DNA of 64,000 bases, taken from the NCBI GenBank assembly GCA_035504095.1, contig DATJSN010000045.1:1-64000 (forward strand). The letters are read 5' to 3'. Below are positions 34,855 through 43,265 of this stretch, one piece after another. A program made the position numbers and the translations under genes. Numbering within the stretch: the first letter of the stretch is position 1; each line of letters opens with the position of its first letter. Under the pieces are notes generated by a model. It did not search any database. It saw only the letters and a program-made list of their open reading frames with translations, and was not told the origin of the DNA. Origin of the DNA: DATJSN01 sp035504095 (lineage in GTDB: Bacteria; Planctomycetota; Phycisphaerae; WQYP01).

Positions 34855-34886
34855 ACCCCGCTAAATACGAGGAAATAATACAAACA

Positions 34887-35648
34887 ATGGCTTTATTGGA
34901 AATTAAAAATTTACGTGCGGCGGTCGGCGGCAGGGAAATTCTCAAGGGCATCAACATCAGCATCAATAGCGGCGAGGTTCATGCCATCATGGGTCCCAAT
35001 GGCTCTGGAAAAAGCACGCTCGCCCAGGTGCTGGCCGGTCGCGAAACGTATGAAGTCACTGGCGGGCAGGTATCTTTTGATGGCAAAGACCTGCTGGAAC
35101 TTTCAGCAGAAGAACGTGCCTGCGAAGGCCTGTTTATGGCTTTTCAATATCCTGTGGAGATTCCCGGCGTAACCACGAGTTATTTCCTCAAGGCGGCGAT
35201 TAACGCTATCCGCAAATATCACAATCAATCGGAACTTGATGCCATGGATTTTCTCAAACTTATTAAGGAAAAATCCAAACTTTTGGAAATGGACCAGAGT
35301 TTTCTCAATCGTTCTGTTAATGAGGGGTTTTCCGGTGGGGAAAAAAAGCGCAATGAAATCCTCCAGATGGCCGTGCTTAATCCGCGCCTTGCGATTCTCG
35401 ATGAAACCGATTCCGGCCTCGATATTGACGCCATGAAAATTGTTTCCAAAGGTGTCAATTCACTCCGCAGCCCCGACAGAGGCATTCTCGTAGTCACACA
35501 CTATCAGCGTCTGCTCAATTACATCGTTCCAGACTTTGTTCATGTGCTGCGCGACGGCAAAATCATTAAATCCGGCGATAAAAATCTGGCAATGGAACTG
35601 GAGGCTCGCGGCTATGGCTGGCTGGAAAGTCCCGCCGTCGTTGCCTGA
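34887..35648 (+). CDS. sufC: Fe-S cluster assembly ATPase SufC
   Basis: A 253-residue ABC-type ATPase energising SufBC2D. Walker A is MGPNGSGKSTLAQVL, the signature region NEGFSGGEKKRNEILQMA (the atypical SufC form), Walker B ILDETDSGLDIDA and the switch histidine VVTHYQRLLNY. Length is normal. It sits between sufB and sufD. Confidence 0.96.
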   Translation: MALLEIKNLRAAVGGREILKGINISINSGEVHAIMGPNGSGKSTLAQVLAGRETYEVTGGQVSFDGKDLLELSAEERACEGLFMAFQYPVEIPGVTTSYFLKAAINAIRKYHNQSELDAMDFLKLIKEKSKLLEMDQSFLNRSVNEGFSGGEKKRNEILQMAVLNPRLAILDETDSGLDIDAMKIVSKGVNSLRSPDRGILVVTHYQRLLNYIVPDFVHVLRDGKIIKSGDKNLAMELEARGYGWLESPAVVA

Positions 35649-35691
35649 CGCTGCCCGCCGGTGTTAACTTGCTGAATAAGAGAATGTGAAA

Positions 35692-37038
35692 ATGATTCAA
35701 ACCGCTGATTTGTCCAATAACCTTGAGTTTTTTGCTCAGCTTGCCACCGATACCCCGTCCTACGGAGCTGACTGGCTGGAATCTCTGCGCCGCGAAGCCC
35801 TGAGCGAATTCCTTCGTCTCGGTTTTCCCACCACTCATGATGAACAGTGGCGTCTAACCAACGTTGCTCCGATCCTGCGCACCGCTTTTGTTCGCCCCGG
35901 CCCGCGATCCGCCACGCGCCAACAATTGGCTCATCTAATTGGAACGGTGAGCCTTCGAGCCATTGATTCTCACGAACTGGTTTTTGTCAACGGCGAATTT
36001 TGGCCCGAATTTTCATCGACAAAAGGGTTGTCCATACATGTCGGTACGATCTCGGAAGCCATCCACCGGAATGATCAAACTTCGGAATTAATTGCGCGCA
36101 ATCTCGGCCGTCAGACCGCCGCCGTCGTTGACGGTTTCGCAGCGCTCAATGTCGCCGGTTTCCGCGATGGGGCATTTATACACGTGCCGGATGAAACCAT
36201 TATCACCCAACCGATACATCTGCTGTTTTTAACCATCAGCGGAGATGAACCCGTTATCGTACAGCCGCGAATACTGATCGTCGCCGGTCATGGCGTGCAG
36301 GCGACCTTTGTTCAAAGTTACGCTGGCGCCGGCGAAACAGCGAATCTGGCCAACGCAGCATGTGAACTGTGCATCGGCGCCAACGCCCGCATCGAAATGG
36401 TAAAACTCCAGCGCGAAACGCCGCAGGCTTTTCATGTTGCTCATGATCACGTTCGTCTTCGGCAGGGTGCCAACTTTCAGTCTTTGGTGATTAATATTGG
36501 CGGCGCTCTGGTTCGCAATGACCTTGCCGTAATCCTTGATGGACCGGGCGCTGAGGCAACGCTCAACGGTCTTACGCTGAGTACCGGGCGCCAGCATATA
36601 GACAATCACACTATGCTCGATCACGCTTGTGATCACTGCCCCAGCCACGAACTTTATAAATGCCTCCTGGGTGGAAGTTCCAGCGGCGTATTTAAAGGAA
36701 AAATTTTAGTTCGCCCCGGTGCTCAGAAAACCGATGCCAAACAAACCAGTAAATCTGTTTTGCTCTCAGATGAAGCCGTGATGAATTCCCAGCCCCAGCT
36801 TGAAATCTATGCCGATGATGTCAAATGTACCCACGGCTCGACTACCGGACCGCTGGATGACGAACAATTATTTTATCTGCGTTCGCGCGGCATCGAAGAA
36901 GCTCAAGCCCGTGCTTTGTTAACTTATGCCTTCGCACGGGACGTACTTTACCGCACCTGGCATCATGGTCTTCGTTCGTATTTGGAAACCCTGATCGTCG
37001 CAGAATTGCATCGTTTGCATCTGGATCAGGCAACGTGA
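35692..37038 (+). CDS. sufD: Fe-S cluster assembly subunit SufD
   Basis: 448 residues from ATG 35692; a GTG two codons upstream is also possible, but AGAG spacing favours the ATG. SufD pairs with SufB in the scaffold. The C-terminal SufB/SufD core is recognisable: DHACDHCPSHELYKCLLGG, GVFKGKILVRPGAQKTDAKQ, VMNSQPQLEIYADDVKCTHG (with the core His) and LDDEQLFYLRSRGI. The N-terminal part is the variable SufD helical region. It lies 43 bp after sufC, 3 bp before sufS. Confidence 0.93.
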   Translation: MIQTADLSNNLEFFAQLATDTPSYGADWLESLRREALSEFLRLGFPTTHDEQWRLTNVAPILRTAFVRPGPRSATRQQLAHLIGTVSLRAIDSHELVFVNGEFWPEFSSTKGLSIHVGTISEAIHRNDQTSELIARNLGRQTAAVVDGFAALNVAGFRDGAFIHVPDETIITQPIHLLFLTISGDEPVIVQPRILIVAGHGVQATFVQSYAGAGETANLANAACELCIGANARIEMVKLQRETPQAFHVAHDHVRLRQGANFQSLVINIGGALVRNDLAVILDGPGAEATLNGLTLSTGRQHIDNHTMLDHACDHCPSHELYKCLLGGSSSGVFKGKILVRPGAQKTDAKQTSKSVLLSDEAVMNSQPQLEIYADDVKCTHGSTTGPLDDEQLFYLRSRGIEEAQARALLTYAFARDVLYRTWHHGLRSYLETLIVAELHRLHLDQAT

Positions 37039-37041
37039 TCT

Positions 37042-38313
37042 ATGAGAACCGCCTCGCTAAAACCTCGCCGGACTACGCGTAAACAGCCGCAGATGGTTTT
37101 CGATCCCACTGCCATCCGGACCGATTTTCCGCTGCTCCAGACGCAATCTCACGATCATCCGCTGGTGTATCTAGACAATGCCGCCACCAGTCAAAAACCG
37201 CAGGCAGTTATTGCCGCACTCACACGATATTACACGAATCAGAATGCCAACATCCATCGCGGCGTATATAAACTTAGCGTCGACGCCACCACTGCGTATG
37301 AATGCGTCCGTGAAAAAGTCGCGAATTTTATTGGCACCGGTCAGACACATGAAATTATTTTCGTTCGCGGCACTACTGAAGCTATCAACCTTGTTGCAGC
37401 AAGCTGGGGCGGACAAAATATCAAAGCCGGTGACCAAATTATTCTCTCAGAACTTGAGCATCATTCCAATATTGTGCCCTGGCAACTGCTTGCGCAGAGA
37501 ACTGGCGCTAAAATTTGCGTTATTCCCATAACTGACGCCGGCGAATTACGCCTTGACGAGTATGAAAAATTACTCAACGACACCACTCGTCTCGTAGGCA
37601 TAACCCATATTTCCAACGCACTGGGGACAATCAATCCTGTTAAGCAGATCACGGCTCTGGCGCACAAATATGGTGCCAAGGTTCTTGTCGATGGCGCCCA
37701 ATCCGTGCCTCACATTCCAGTAAATGTCAAAGATATTGATTGCGATTTTTTTGCTTTTTCCGGCCACAAAATTTGTGGACCCACAGGCGTTGGCGTCCTT
37801 TGGGCGCGGCAGGAAATCCTTGAAGCCATGCCTCCCTATCAAGGGGGCGGCGACATGATCAGTTCCGTCACCTTTGAACAGTCCACATGGAACGCCGTGC
37901 CGTACAAATTTGAAGCCGGCACGCCCAATATCGCAGGCGTCATCGGCCTCGGAGCCGCCATTGATTACGTCACCGGTATAGGCATGGACAAAATCGTTGC
38001 GTATGAAAATGAACTGTTGGGCTATGCTCTGGAAAAAATCTCTGCCATTAAAGGCGTCCGGATCGTTGGTTCCGCCAAACAAAGAGCCGCGGTAATCTCA
38101 TTCGTCATGGATGGCGTACATCCCCACGATATCGGCACGATTCTTGACGGCCAAGGCGTCGCTATCCGCACCGGTCATCATTGTTGCCAACCGGTTATGG
38201 ACCGTCTGAATATCCCGGCCACTGCACGGGCTTCATTGGCATTCTATAACAATCGTGAAGACGTTGATCGGCTCTTGGATGCCATTAAAAAAGTACGGGA
38301 GATTTTTGGCTGA
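37042..38313 (+). CDS. sufS: Cysteine desulfurase SufS
   Basis: A 423-residue PLP-dependent class V aminotransferase-fold enzyme releasing sulfur from cysteine as a persulfide. The PLP lysine is in FAFSGHKICGPTGVGVLW. The active cysteine lies in RTGHHCCQPVM (Cys381), where the usual residue after it, often Ala, is a second Cys. Other family segments are YLDNAATSQKP and HHSNIVPWQ. The first 17 residues are basic and non-conserved, so a start at the ATG at 37093 is possible. sufU overlaps its stop by one base. Confidence 0.95.
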   Translation: MRTASLKPRRTTRKQPQMVFDPTAIRTDFPLLQTQSHDHPLVYLDNAATSQKPQAVIAALTRYYTNQNANIHRGVYKLSVDATTAYECVREKVANFIGTGQTHEIIFVRGTTEAINLVAASWGGQNIKAGDQIILSELEHHSNIVPWQLLAQRTGAKICVIPITDAGELRLDEYEKLLNDTTRLVGITHISNALGTINPVKQITALAHKYGAKVLVDGAQSVPHIPVNVKDIDCDFFAFSGHKICGPTGVGVLWARQEILEAMPPYQGGGDMISSVTFEQSTWNAVPYKFEAGTPNIAGVIGLGAAIDYVTGIGMDKIVAYENELLGYALEKISAIKGVRIVGSAKQRAAVISFVMDGVHPHDIGTILDGQGVAIRTGHHCCQPVMDRLNIPATARASLAFYNNREDVDRLLDAIKKVREIFG

Positions 38314-38765
38314 TGTCGGACCACCGCGAACTATATCAGGAAACGATCCTTGACCATTCACGTTCGCCACGCAATAAACACGCCATGCCTGACGCGAATC
38401 ACCACGCCGATGGGTACAACCGTTTGTGCGGCGATAAGCTGAGCTTGTATCTGAAAATCGAAAACGGCGTCATTGAGGATATCAGTTTCATCGGCGAAGG
38501 ATGCGCTATTTCCACCGCTTCGGCTTCACTAATGACTGAAACACTCAAAGGTAAACGTCTTGAAGATGTATCGCCGCTATTTGAAAAATTTCATAATATG
38601 GTCGCAGGATCAGTGGAAAAGATTGATGATGAAGAAATGCTCGGTAAGCTTTTAGTTTTTTCCGGCGTGCGGGAATTTCCTGTCCGCGTCAAATGCGCCA
38701 CGCTTGCCTGGCATACGCTTCAGGCAGCGTTAAAGGACAATTCAAAGACCGTGTCGACTGAATAG
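38313..38765 (+). CDS. sufU: Fe-S assembly sulfurtransferase SufU
   Basis: 150 residues. SufU relays persulfide from SufS to SufB, using a zinc site. The zinc ligands are visible: NRLCGDKLSLY (Cys and Asp), GEGCAISTASASLMTE and VKCATLAWHTL. There is no HesB-like or NifU C-terminal domain. The ATG overlaps the sufS stop (TGATG), so they are translationally coupled. SufS with SufU and no SufE is the Gram-positive-type arrangement. Confidence 0.94.
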   Translation: MSDHRELYQETILDHSRSPRNKHAMPDANHHADGYNRLCGDKLSLYLKIENGVIEDISFIGEGCAISTASASLMTETLKGKRLEDVSPLFEKFHNMVAGSVEKIDDEEMLGKLLVFSGVREFPVRVKCATLAWHTLQAALKDNSKTVSTE

Positions 38766-38775
38766 AGAACCCATT

Positions 38776-39480
38776 ATGCCCATTGATTTAACTGAAATTG
38801 CCGCCGATCAGATCAGGAAAATTCTCAAAGATCAGGGGATGTCCGATCAATCTGTATTGCGCGTTGGTATTAAAGGTCGCAATACCGCCGGCTTTAATTA
38901 CATTCTCGATTTGACTGAAGTACGCCACGAAGATGATGTTGTCGGCCAGTCGAATAACATTACCATTGTTTCCGATCCAATCAGTTATCCGAGCCTCGAC
39001 GGAACCGAAATCGATTTCCGCGACGATTCATCCGGTCGGGGGTTTGTATTTAAAAATCCACACGCGGTCAAATTGCCCGTTCATCCACCCAGTACATCAG
39101 GTGCAGCGCCATCGACTGGTGTTCACGCAGCGCAGGGCGATGGCGCCACTGGCACAACCATCACCGACGCATTACAGAATAAAGCCCTGGAAGCAGCCAT
39201 CGTCGAGAAATTACGCTCCATTTTCGATCCAGAAATTCCGGTTAATATTTATGATCTGGGGCTGATTTATCGTATTGATATTTCCAAAGATAAGGACGTC
39301 ACCATTGATATGACATTAACCGCACCCGGTTGCCCGGTGGCCGGTTCGATGCCCCCATCAGTTCAGCAAGCTGTAGAAAGTGTGGAAGAGGTCAAATCAG
39401 CCAAAGTGAATTTGGTATGGGAACCGCCTTGGAGCAAAGATCGTATGTCTGAGGAAGCGGTGCTGCAATTGGGGTTATAG
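38776..39480 (+). CDS. Fusion of a cysteine-less A-type-carrier-like domain with a SufT/MIP18 (DUF59) domain
   Basis: 234 residues, the last gene of the suf operon. Residues 1-100 follow the IscA/SufA/HesB fold pattern: LTEIAADQIRKIL, KGRNTAGFNYILDL, SDPISYPSLDGTEIDF, GRGFVFKNPHAVK. All three cluster-binding cysteines are missing: the GGCSGF site reads RNTAGF (Thr37), and the CGCG tail is replaced by a proline-rich linker (101-130). Residues 137-234 are a DUF59 domain with FDPEIPVNIYDLGLIY, LTAPGCPVAGSMP (Cys186) and VNLVWEPPWSKDRM. DUF59 proteins help in Fe-S maturation. The first domain cannot bind a cluster in the usual way and may be a docking module (inference). Confidence 0.9.
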   Translation: MPIDLTEIAADQIRKILKDQGMSDQSVLRVGIKGRNTAGFNYILDLTEVRHEDDVVGQSNNITIVSDPISYPSLDGTEIDFRDDSSGRGFVFKNPHAVKLPVHPPSTSGAAPSTGVHAAQGDGATGTTITDALQNKALEAAIVEKLRSIFDPEIPVNIYDLGLIYRIDISKDKDVTIDMTLTAPGCPVAGSMPPSVQQAVESVEEVKSAKVNLVWEPPWSKDRMSEEAVLQLGL

Positions 39481-39601
39481 AAACGTCTTGTCCATAGGCA
39501 AATTTTTTTCTGGTTCGCGACCCTTGTTGTTTAACCTTGCACATTGGCCATGTCGGCGTTCAACTTTGCTGTTACCATTGAGATAAGTTTAAAACGAGGA
39601 C

Positions 39602-40453
39602 ATGGGATCCACCATGACTCAACCGCTCTTTATCATAGGCAATAAGCGATCAGGAACGTCACAACTCGTCCGACTACTTAATCTCCACCCGCACATTTAT
39701 GTTTCTCATGAATCTGATATTGGCTGGATTCTTTATCAATACCACAATGGCCGTGGGTTTACCGCTCATGCATGGGATTCCGATCGTGGCATGCGCACCA
39801 CGCTGGAATTGGCCGACAATCTCCTGCAAGCTGACAAAAGCCCCAAAGACAATTTTCTCGCGGTGCAGACATGCCTGATGAAAAAAGGAACGCCATGGCA
39901 ATCGCCCCAGGAAAAGACAGACTTAAAGTGGATCGGTGACAAAAAGCCGTTTCAACACACCGATTCGGAATTGCTGGCATTTCTACTAAAACATTTTCCT
40001 GATGCCCATTTTCTTCACATTGTACGGCACCCTTTCCATGTGGTGGCGAGCTCTGATCGGTTTAATCAGACCACAAGCGGAGATTTCTGGCTGGGGCTTT
40101 CGCCCGCGCAAAAGTTGGAACGCTGGACGTTTCATGAGCAGCAGGTGATTAAACTTCGCGAGATGCTTCCTAAACGCTTGCATACTCTGCGCTACGAGGA
40201 CCTATGCAGACGAACAAGGCGGGAATTATCCGGTGTTTTTTCGTTTCTTAAAGTAAACAATGACGCAAAAATTCTGCGTGAGGCAGCGTGCCAGACCATT
40301 CTGACAGCCACGCCGGTACCGCCGATACCTTGCTCTGATGAAACGCTGCGCGTGGCCGCGATATATGGTTATGATCTTCGGCATCCTCCGGGACGAATAA
40401 AAATTACGATGCAAACATGGTATTGGGGACTGGCGAAACGGTTAGGAGCCTGA
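39602..40453 (+). CDS. Sulfotransferase-family protein
   Basis: About 283 residues with the two PAPS-binding signatures: the 5'-phosphosulfate loop FIIGNKRSGTSQLVRLLN near the N terminus and the 3'-phosphate-binding HIVRHPFHVVASSDRF near residue 145. Members move sulfate from PAPS to sugars, lipids or proteins. ATG 39602 or 39614 could be the start. It is followed after 3 bp by a methyltransferase and lies beside a surface-polysaccharide operon, which suggests glycan modification (inference). Confidence 0.85.
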   Translation: MGSTMTQPLFIIGNKRSGTSQLVRLLNLHPHIYVSHESDIGWILYQYHNGRGFTAHAWDSDRGMRTTLELADNLLQADKSPKDNFLAVQTCLMKKGTPWQSPQEKTDLKWIGDKKPFQHTDSELLAFLLKHFPDAHFLHIVRHPFHVVASSDRFNQTTSGDFWLGLSPAQKLERWTFHEQQVIKLREMLPKRLHTLRYEDLCRRTRRELSGVFSFLKVNNDAKILREAACQTILTATPVPPIPCSDETLRVAAIYGYDLRHPPGRIKITMQTWYWGLAKRLGA

Positions 40454-40456
40454 CTG

Positions 40457-41053
40457 GTGCATCCAAAGGTTTTCAAAGTTTTTGACGAAATTTGCCGTGA
40501 ACATGCGGTTCAGGGCGCGGTGCTGGAGATCGGCGCTACGCCGGATGCTTCGACGTTACTGAATCTTCCGGCATTGGCTGGGGCAACAGAAAAAATCGGT
40601 ATTAATAAAGCGGGAAGCAGCGAATTCAGTGGTTTTCGTATCCTTGAATGCAACGCCAATGAAATGGCCTGTTTTTCCAATGCCAGATTCGATGTTCTCC
40701 TCTGCAATGCCGTTCTGGAGCATGATCCGTTCTTTTGGAAAACACTTTCCGAAATTCGCCGGGTTGTCAGGAGCGGCGGCGTTGTCGCGATTGGTGCGCC
40801 GGGATACATGAAATTGCCTTTTGAGTCCAAGTTTCGCAGGCTGCTGTCAAAAATGCCGCGATTGCCGAGTAATTCCGATGGCTGGGCACTGCAACATTCC
40901 ACACTGACATTGGGCGTTCATAATTTTCCGGGCGATTATTATCGCTTTAGTGAGCAGGCGTTTCGTGAAGTTATTTTTGAGGGAATGCATAATGTGGTTA
41001 TTCACACGGTTTTAGTTCCCCCGCGCATCATAGGCGTAGGCATTCGGAGTTGA
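40457..41053 (+). CDS. SAM-dependent methyltransferase
   Basis: 198 residues with a class I methyltransferase core: VLEIGATPDASTLLNLP (motif I), a region equivalent to the acidic loop (ILECNANEM), FDVLLCNAVLEHDPFFW (post-motif) and VVRSGGVVAIGAPGY. It starts with GTG 40457, with AGGAG eight bases upstream. It is coupled to the sulfotransferase gene before it. The target is unknown; a sugar or lipid acceptor is likely from context. Confidence 0.8.
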   Translation: MHPKVFKVFDEICREHAVQGAVLEIGATPDASTLLNLPALAGATEKIGINKAGSSEFSGFRILECNANEMACFSNARFDVLLCNAVLEHDPFFWKTLSEIRRVVRSGGVVAIGAPGYMKLPFESKFRRLLSKMPRLPSNSDGWALQHSTLTLGVHNFPGDYYRFSEQAFREVIFEGMHNVVIHTVLVPPRIIGVGIRS

Positions 41054-41069
41054 TCCTTCCCGATTAATT

Positions 41070-41083
41070 TTGTTAGAGGCTCT
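41070..41083. repeat. Lone 14-bp tip sequence of the foldback element family
   Basis: TTGTTAGAGGCTCT matches the outward-facing end of element B at 60336-60349 (GTTAAAGGCTCT, one mismatch). No partner arm is nearby. It lies in the 28-bp gap between converging genes and overlaps the stop codon of the minus-strand gene. Confidence 0.45.
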
Positions 41084-42125
41084 AGCCGACAGAATTCGTG
41101 ACTTGATTCAGCATAGTTACCCAATGACCGGCCCAATGGGCAATCGAATAATTTTCTATCACATGCCGACGACCGGCGTTTCCATACGATGAACGAAGAC
41201 TTTCATCTTCGGTGAGCCGTCGAATGGCCAGACGCCACTCTTCTGGACCTGTTGCCCAATAACCATTAACACCATCAACAACGATTTGACGATTCACACC
41301 CACGGGGGTCGCAATTACCGGAAGACCGGCAGCCATGTACTGCAATAATTTAGCGCCGCATTTAGCGGCTTGGTAGGGATTATTTTCCAGCGGCATAATT
41401 CCCACGTCAATGTGCATGGAGATCGTGCGCTCCAGTGTTGGTGACCAATTTAAATAGCGCACCCAACGTGAGTCCTTCATGAATGAGGCGGGCCGATCTG
41501 AAATGACCACCAGTTCGAATTTCAATTCCTGCTGCAATTCGTGAAAAACTTTCGCCATGGGTGCCAGGGTGTGCTCTATCGACATTGAACTTCCAAGCCA
41601 GCCGATGCGCAATGGCCCATTTAATCGATGGTTTTCACGCACACTGTAACAATCGGTATCAACGGCTGTAGGAATGATGACGTGCTTGCGAGTAACGCTC
41701 GAAATGGCATCCGCAATGGATTGATTTCCACAGATGATAACATCGGCCCGACGACATAGTGCTTCAAAACCAGTGCGATCGCCACCGAGATAAATTGCAT
41801 CATCGACGTCCAATATAAGTGGATTGGGTGCATTCAAAAATGGGCGCTTGCTTACAGGCAACTCACGACTAATCACAATTGGTTGATGTGGACCAAGTTT
41901 ATGAAGCGCGGACGAAGCTTGCAGAGTACGCCATCCCCGCCGTAAACGATGTCCGGTGCGGCCGAACCACTTTGTCTTTGGCAAACTCGACTGACCTATT
42001 CCGGAATCAAAATGATGTATTCGTAGTCGCCAGCCGCTTTTCTCCAGGTGCGGAGCATAAGCCGCAATCCTCATCCTGGACGAAGGATGGTTGACGCCCA
42101 GAGAAAACGCCAGAACATTTTTCAC
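41082..42125 (-). CDS. Family 4 glycosyltransferase
   Basis: 347 residues of GT-B fold. The N-terminal half opens LAFSLGVNHPSSRMRIAAYA. The C-terminal half contains IGWLGSSMSIEHTLAPM, VGIMPLENNPYQAAKCGAKL (the nucleotide-sugar-binding region with the E/D-x7-E-like pattern weakly kept), YMAAGLPVIATPVGV and the final helical tail. It adds a sugar to a surface glycan; donor and acceptor are unknown. It is the last gene of the minus-strand polysaccharide operon and overlaps the previous gene by 4 bp (ATGA). Confidence 0.83.
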   Translation of the reverse strand: MKNVLAFSLGVNHPSSRMRIAAYAPHLEKSGWRLRIHHFDSGIGQSSLPKTKWFGRTGHRLRRGWRTLQASSALHKLGPHQPIVISRELPVSKRPFLNAPNPLILDVDDAIYLGGDRTGFEALCRRADVIICGNQSIADAISSVTRKHVIIPTAVDTDCYSVRENHRLNGPLRIGWLGSSMSIEHTLAPMAKVFHELQQELKFELVVISDRPASFMKDSRWVRYLNWSPTLERTISMHIDVGIMPLENNPYQAAKCGAKLLQYMAAGLPVIATPVGVNRQIVVDGVNGYWATGPEEWRLAIRRLTEDESLRSSYGNAGRRHVIENYSIAHWAGHWVTMLNQVTNSVG

Positions 42126-43261
42126 GCTCTTTCGGTTCCTTTTTGCAGGCTAAAATAAAGGTCTTCAAGTTGCATAAAGCATTTGTCTTCACTGATTTCG
42201 GAAACTAACCGTTGTACGTTATTTCGCAAACGGTTTCGCAAGTCTGGATTGAGCAGCCGCTTTATCGTATTTGCCAACTCCACGGCATCCCACGGATTTT
42301 GCAGAACTATTCCATTTTCATCGGAATTTATGAGTTCCGCCGATCCGTCAAATCTGCTGGTGACCACTGCGCAGCCGGCATGGATTGCTTTGAGTGTAGA
42401 TAAACTTCCCGCATCATGGTAAGTAGGATGCAGGAAAACATCTGCTGTGTGATAGTAAGGATCTATAGCCGGAACCCACCCCACAAGTTTACAGCATTTT
42501 CCCAGGCTGTGTTCATCGATGAATTTTTGAAACGTTTTATTCTGATTGTCCCCAGTAACCACAACAAGCAATTTGCTGCGCATATCTGTATCAAGCATGC
42601 TTAGTGAACGCAAAATCGTCATGATCCCCTTGAGATAAAAATTTGCCGCCGAAGCCAGCATAAGAACACGATCACCAGCATCTAGTGATTCCCGTAATAC
42701 CCGCAAATCCGATTTCGTCGGTAAAAAAGATAGGGGAATGCCATTGCGAATCACTACGACGTTCTGGCGTCGCAATTGTTTAAAATCCCGAGCGGCAAGA
42801 TTTGAACACGCCACGAGGGCGCGACAATGGCTGCTTTGACGAAATTGCAGGCGTACGTCGCGCCAGGAGCGAATCCGCCATAAATGACGAAATGCCAGAG
42901 TTTTCGGATAGGAACACAGTTGTCGCTTCCAGTTGTGTACCAATGAACCCATTAGGGGGTGAAAAATATCTGACGATTCAAGACACCCTGTGTCGTGAAC
43001 CAAATCCGCGGAATAATCACTGACAAACTCGCGAAGGACACGAGCCCGGCGCCAGGAGTTTTTAGTATGTCTGCTTGGCGGCAGTGCCCGCAAATCGCAC
43101 CCCTCCGGAGCCCCTGTATCAGCACGTTCGCAAATTATGCGGACCTTATGACCACGCCGAACGAGCCAGCGGGCATAGTTGTAAACCCACTCCGCCGCCC
43201 CACCATGATTCGGCTCATAGGTCCCTATTGCCAAAGCGATACGCAAAGATGCAGCGGCCAT
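42122..43261 (-). CDS. Family 4 glycosyltransferase
   Basis: 379 residues of GT-B fold. It starts LRIALAIGTYEPNHGGAAEW, the donor-independent N-terminal domain with the GGAE motif. The donor domain contains VLMLASAANFYLKGIMTIL, CKLVGWVPAIDPYYHTADVF and the catalytic EX7E-type HPTYHDAGSLSTLKAIHAG. It resembles WaaG/RfaG-type transferases, consistent with lipopolysaccharide core or O-chain synthesis. It overlaps the next gene by 4 bp and follows the GT9 gene by 4 bp. Confidence 0.85.
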   Translation of the reverse strand: MAAASLRIALAIGTYEPNHGGAAEWVYNYARWLVRRGHKVRIICERADTGAPEGCDLRALPPSRHTKNSWRRARVLREFVSDYSADLVHDTGCLESSDIFHPLMGSLVHNWKRQLCSYPKTLAFRHLWRIRSWRDVRLQFRQSSHCRALVACSNLAARDFKQLRRQNVVVIRNGIPLSFLPTKSDLRVLRESLDAGDRVLMLASAANFYLKGIMTILRSLSMLDTDMRSKLLVVVTGDNQNKTFQKFIDEHSLGKCCKLVGWVPAIDPYYHTADVFLHPTYHDAGSLSTLKAIHAGCAVVTSRFDGSAELINSDENGIVLQNPWDAVELANTIKRLLNPDLRNRLRNNVQRLVSEISEDKCFMQLEDLYFSLQKGTERA

Positions 43262-43265
43262 GCAA

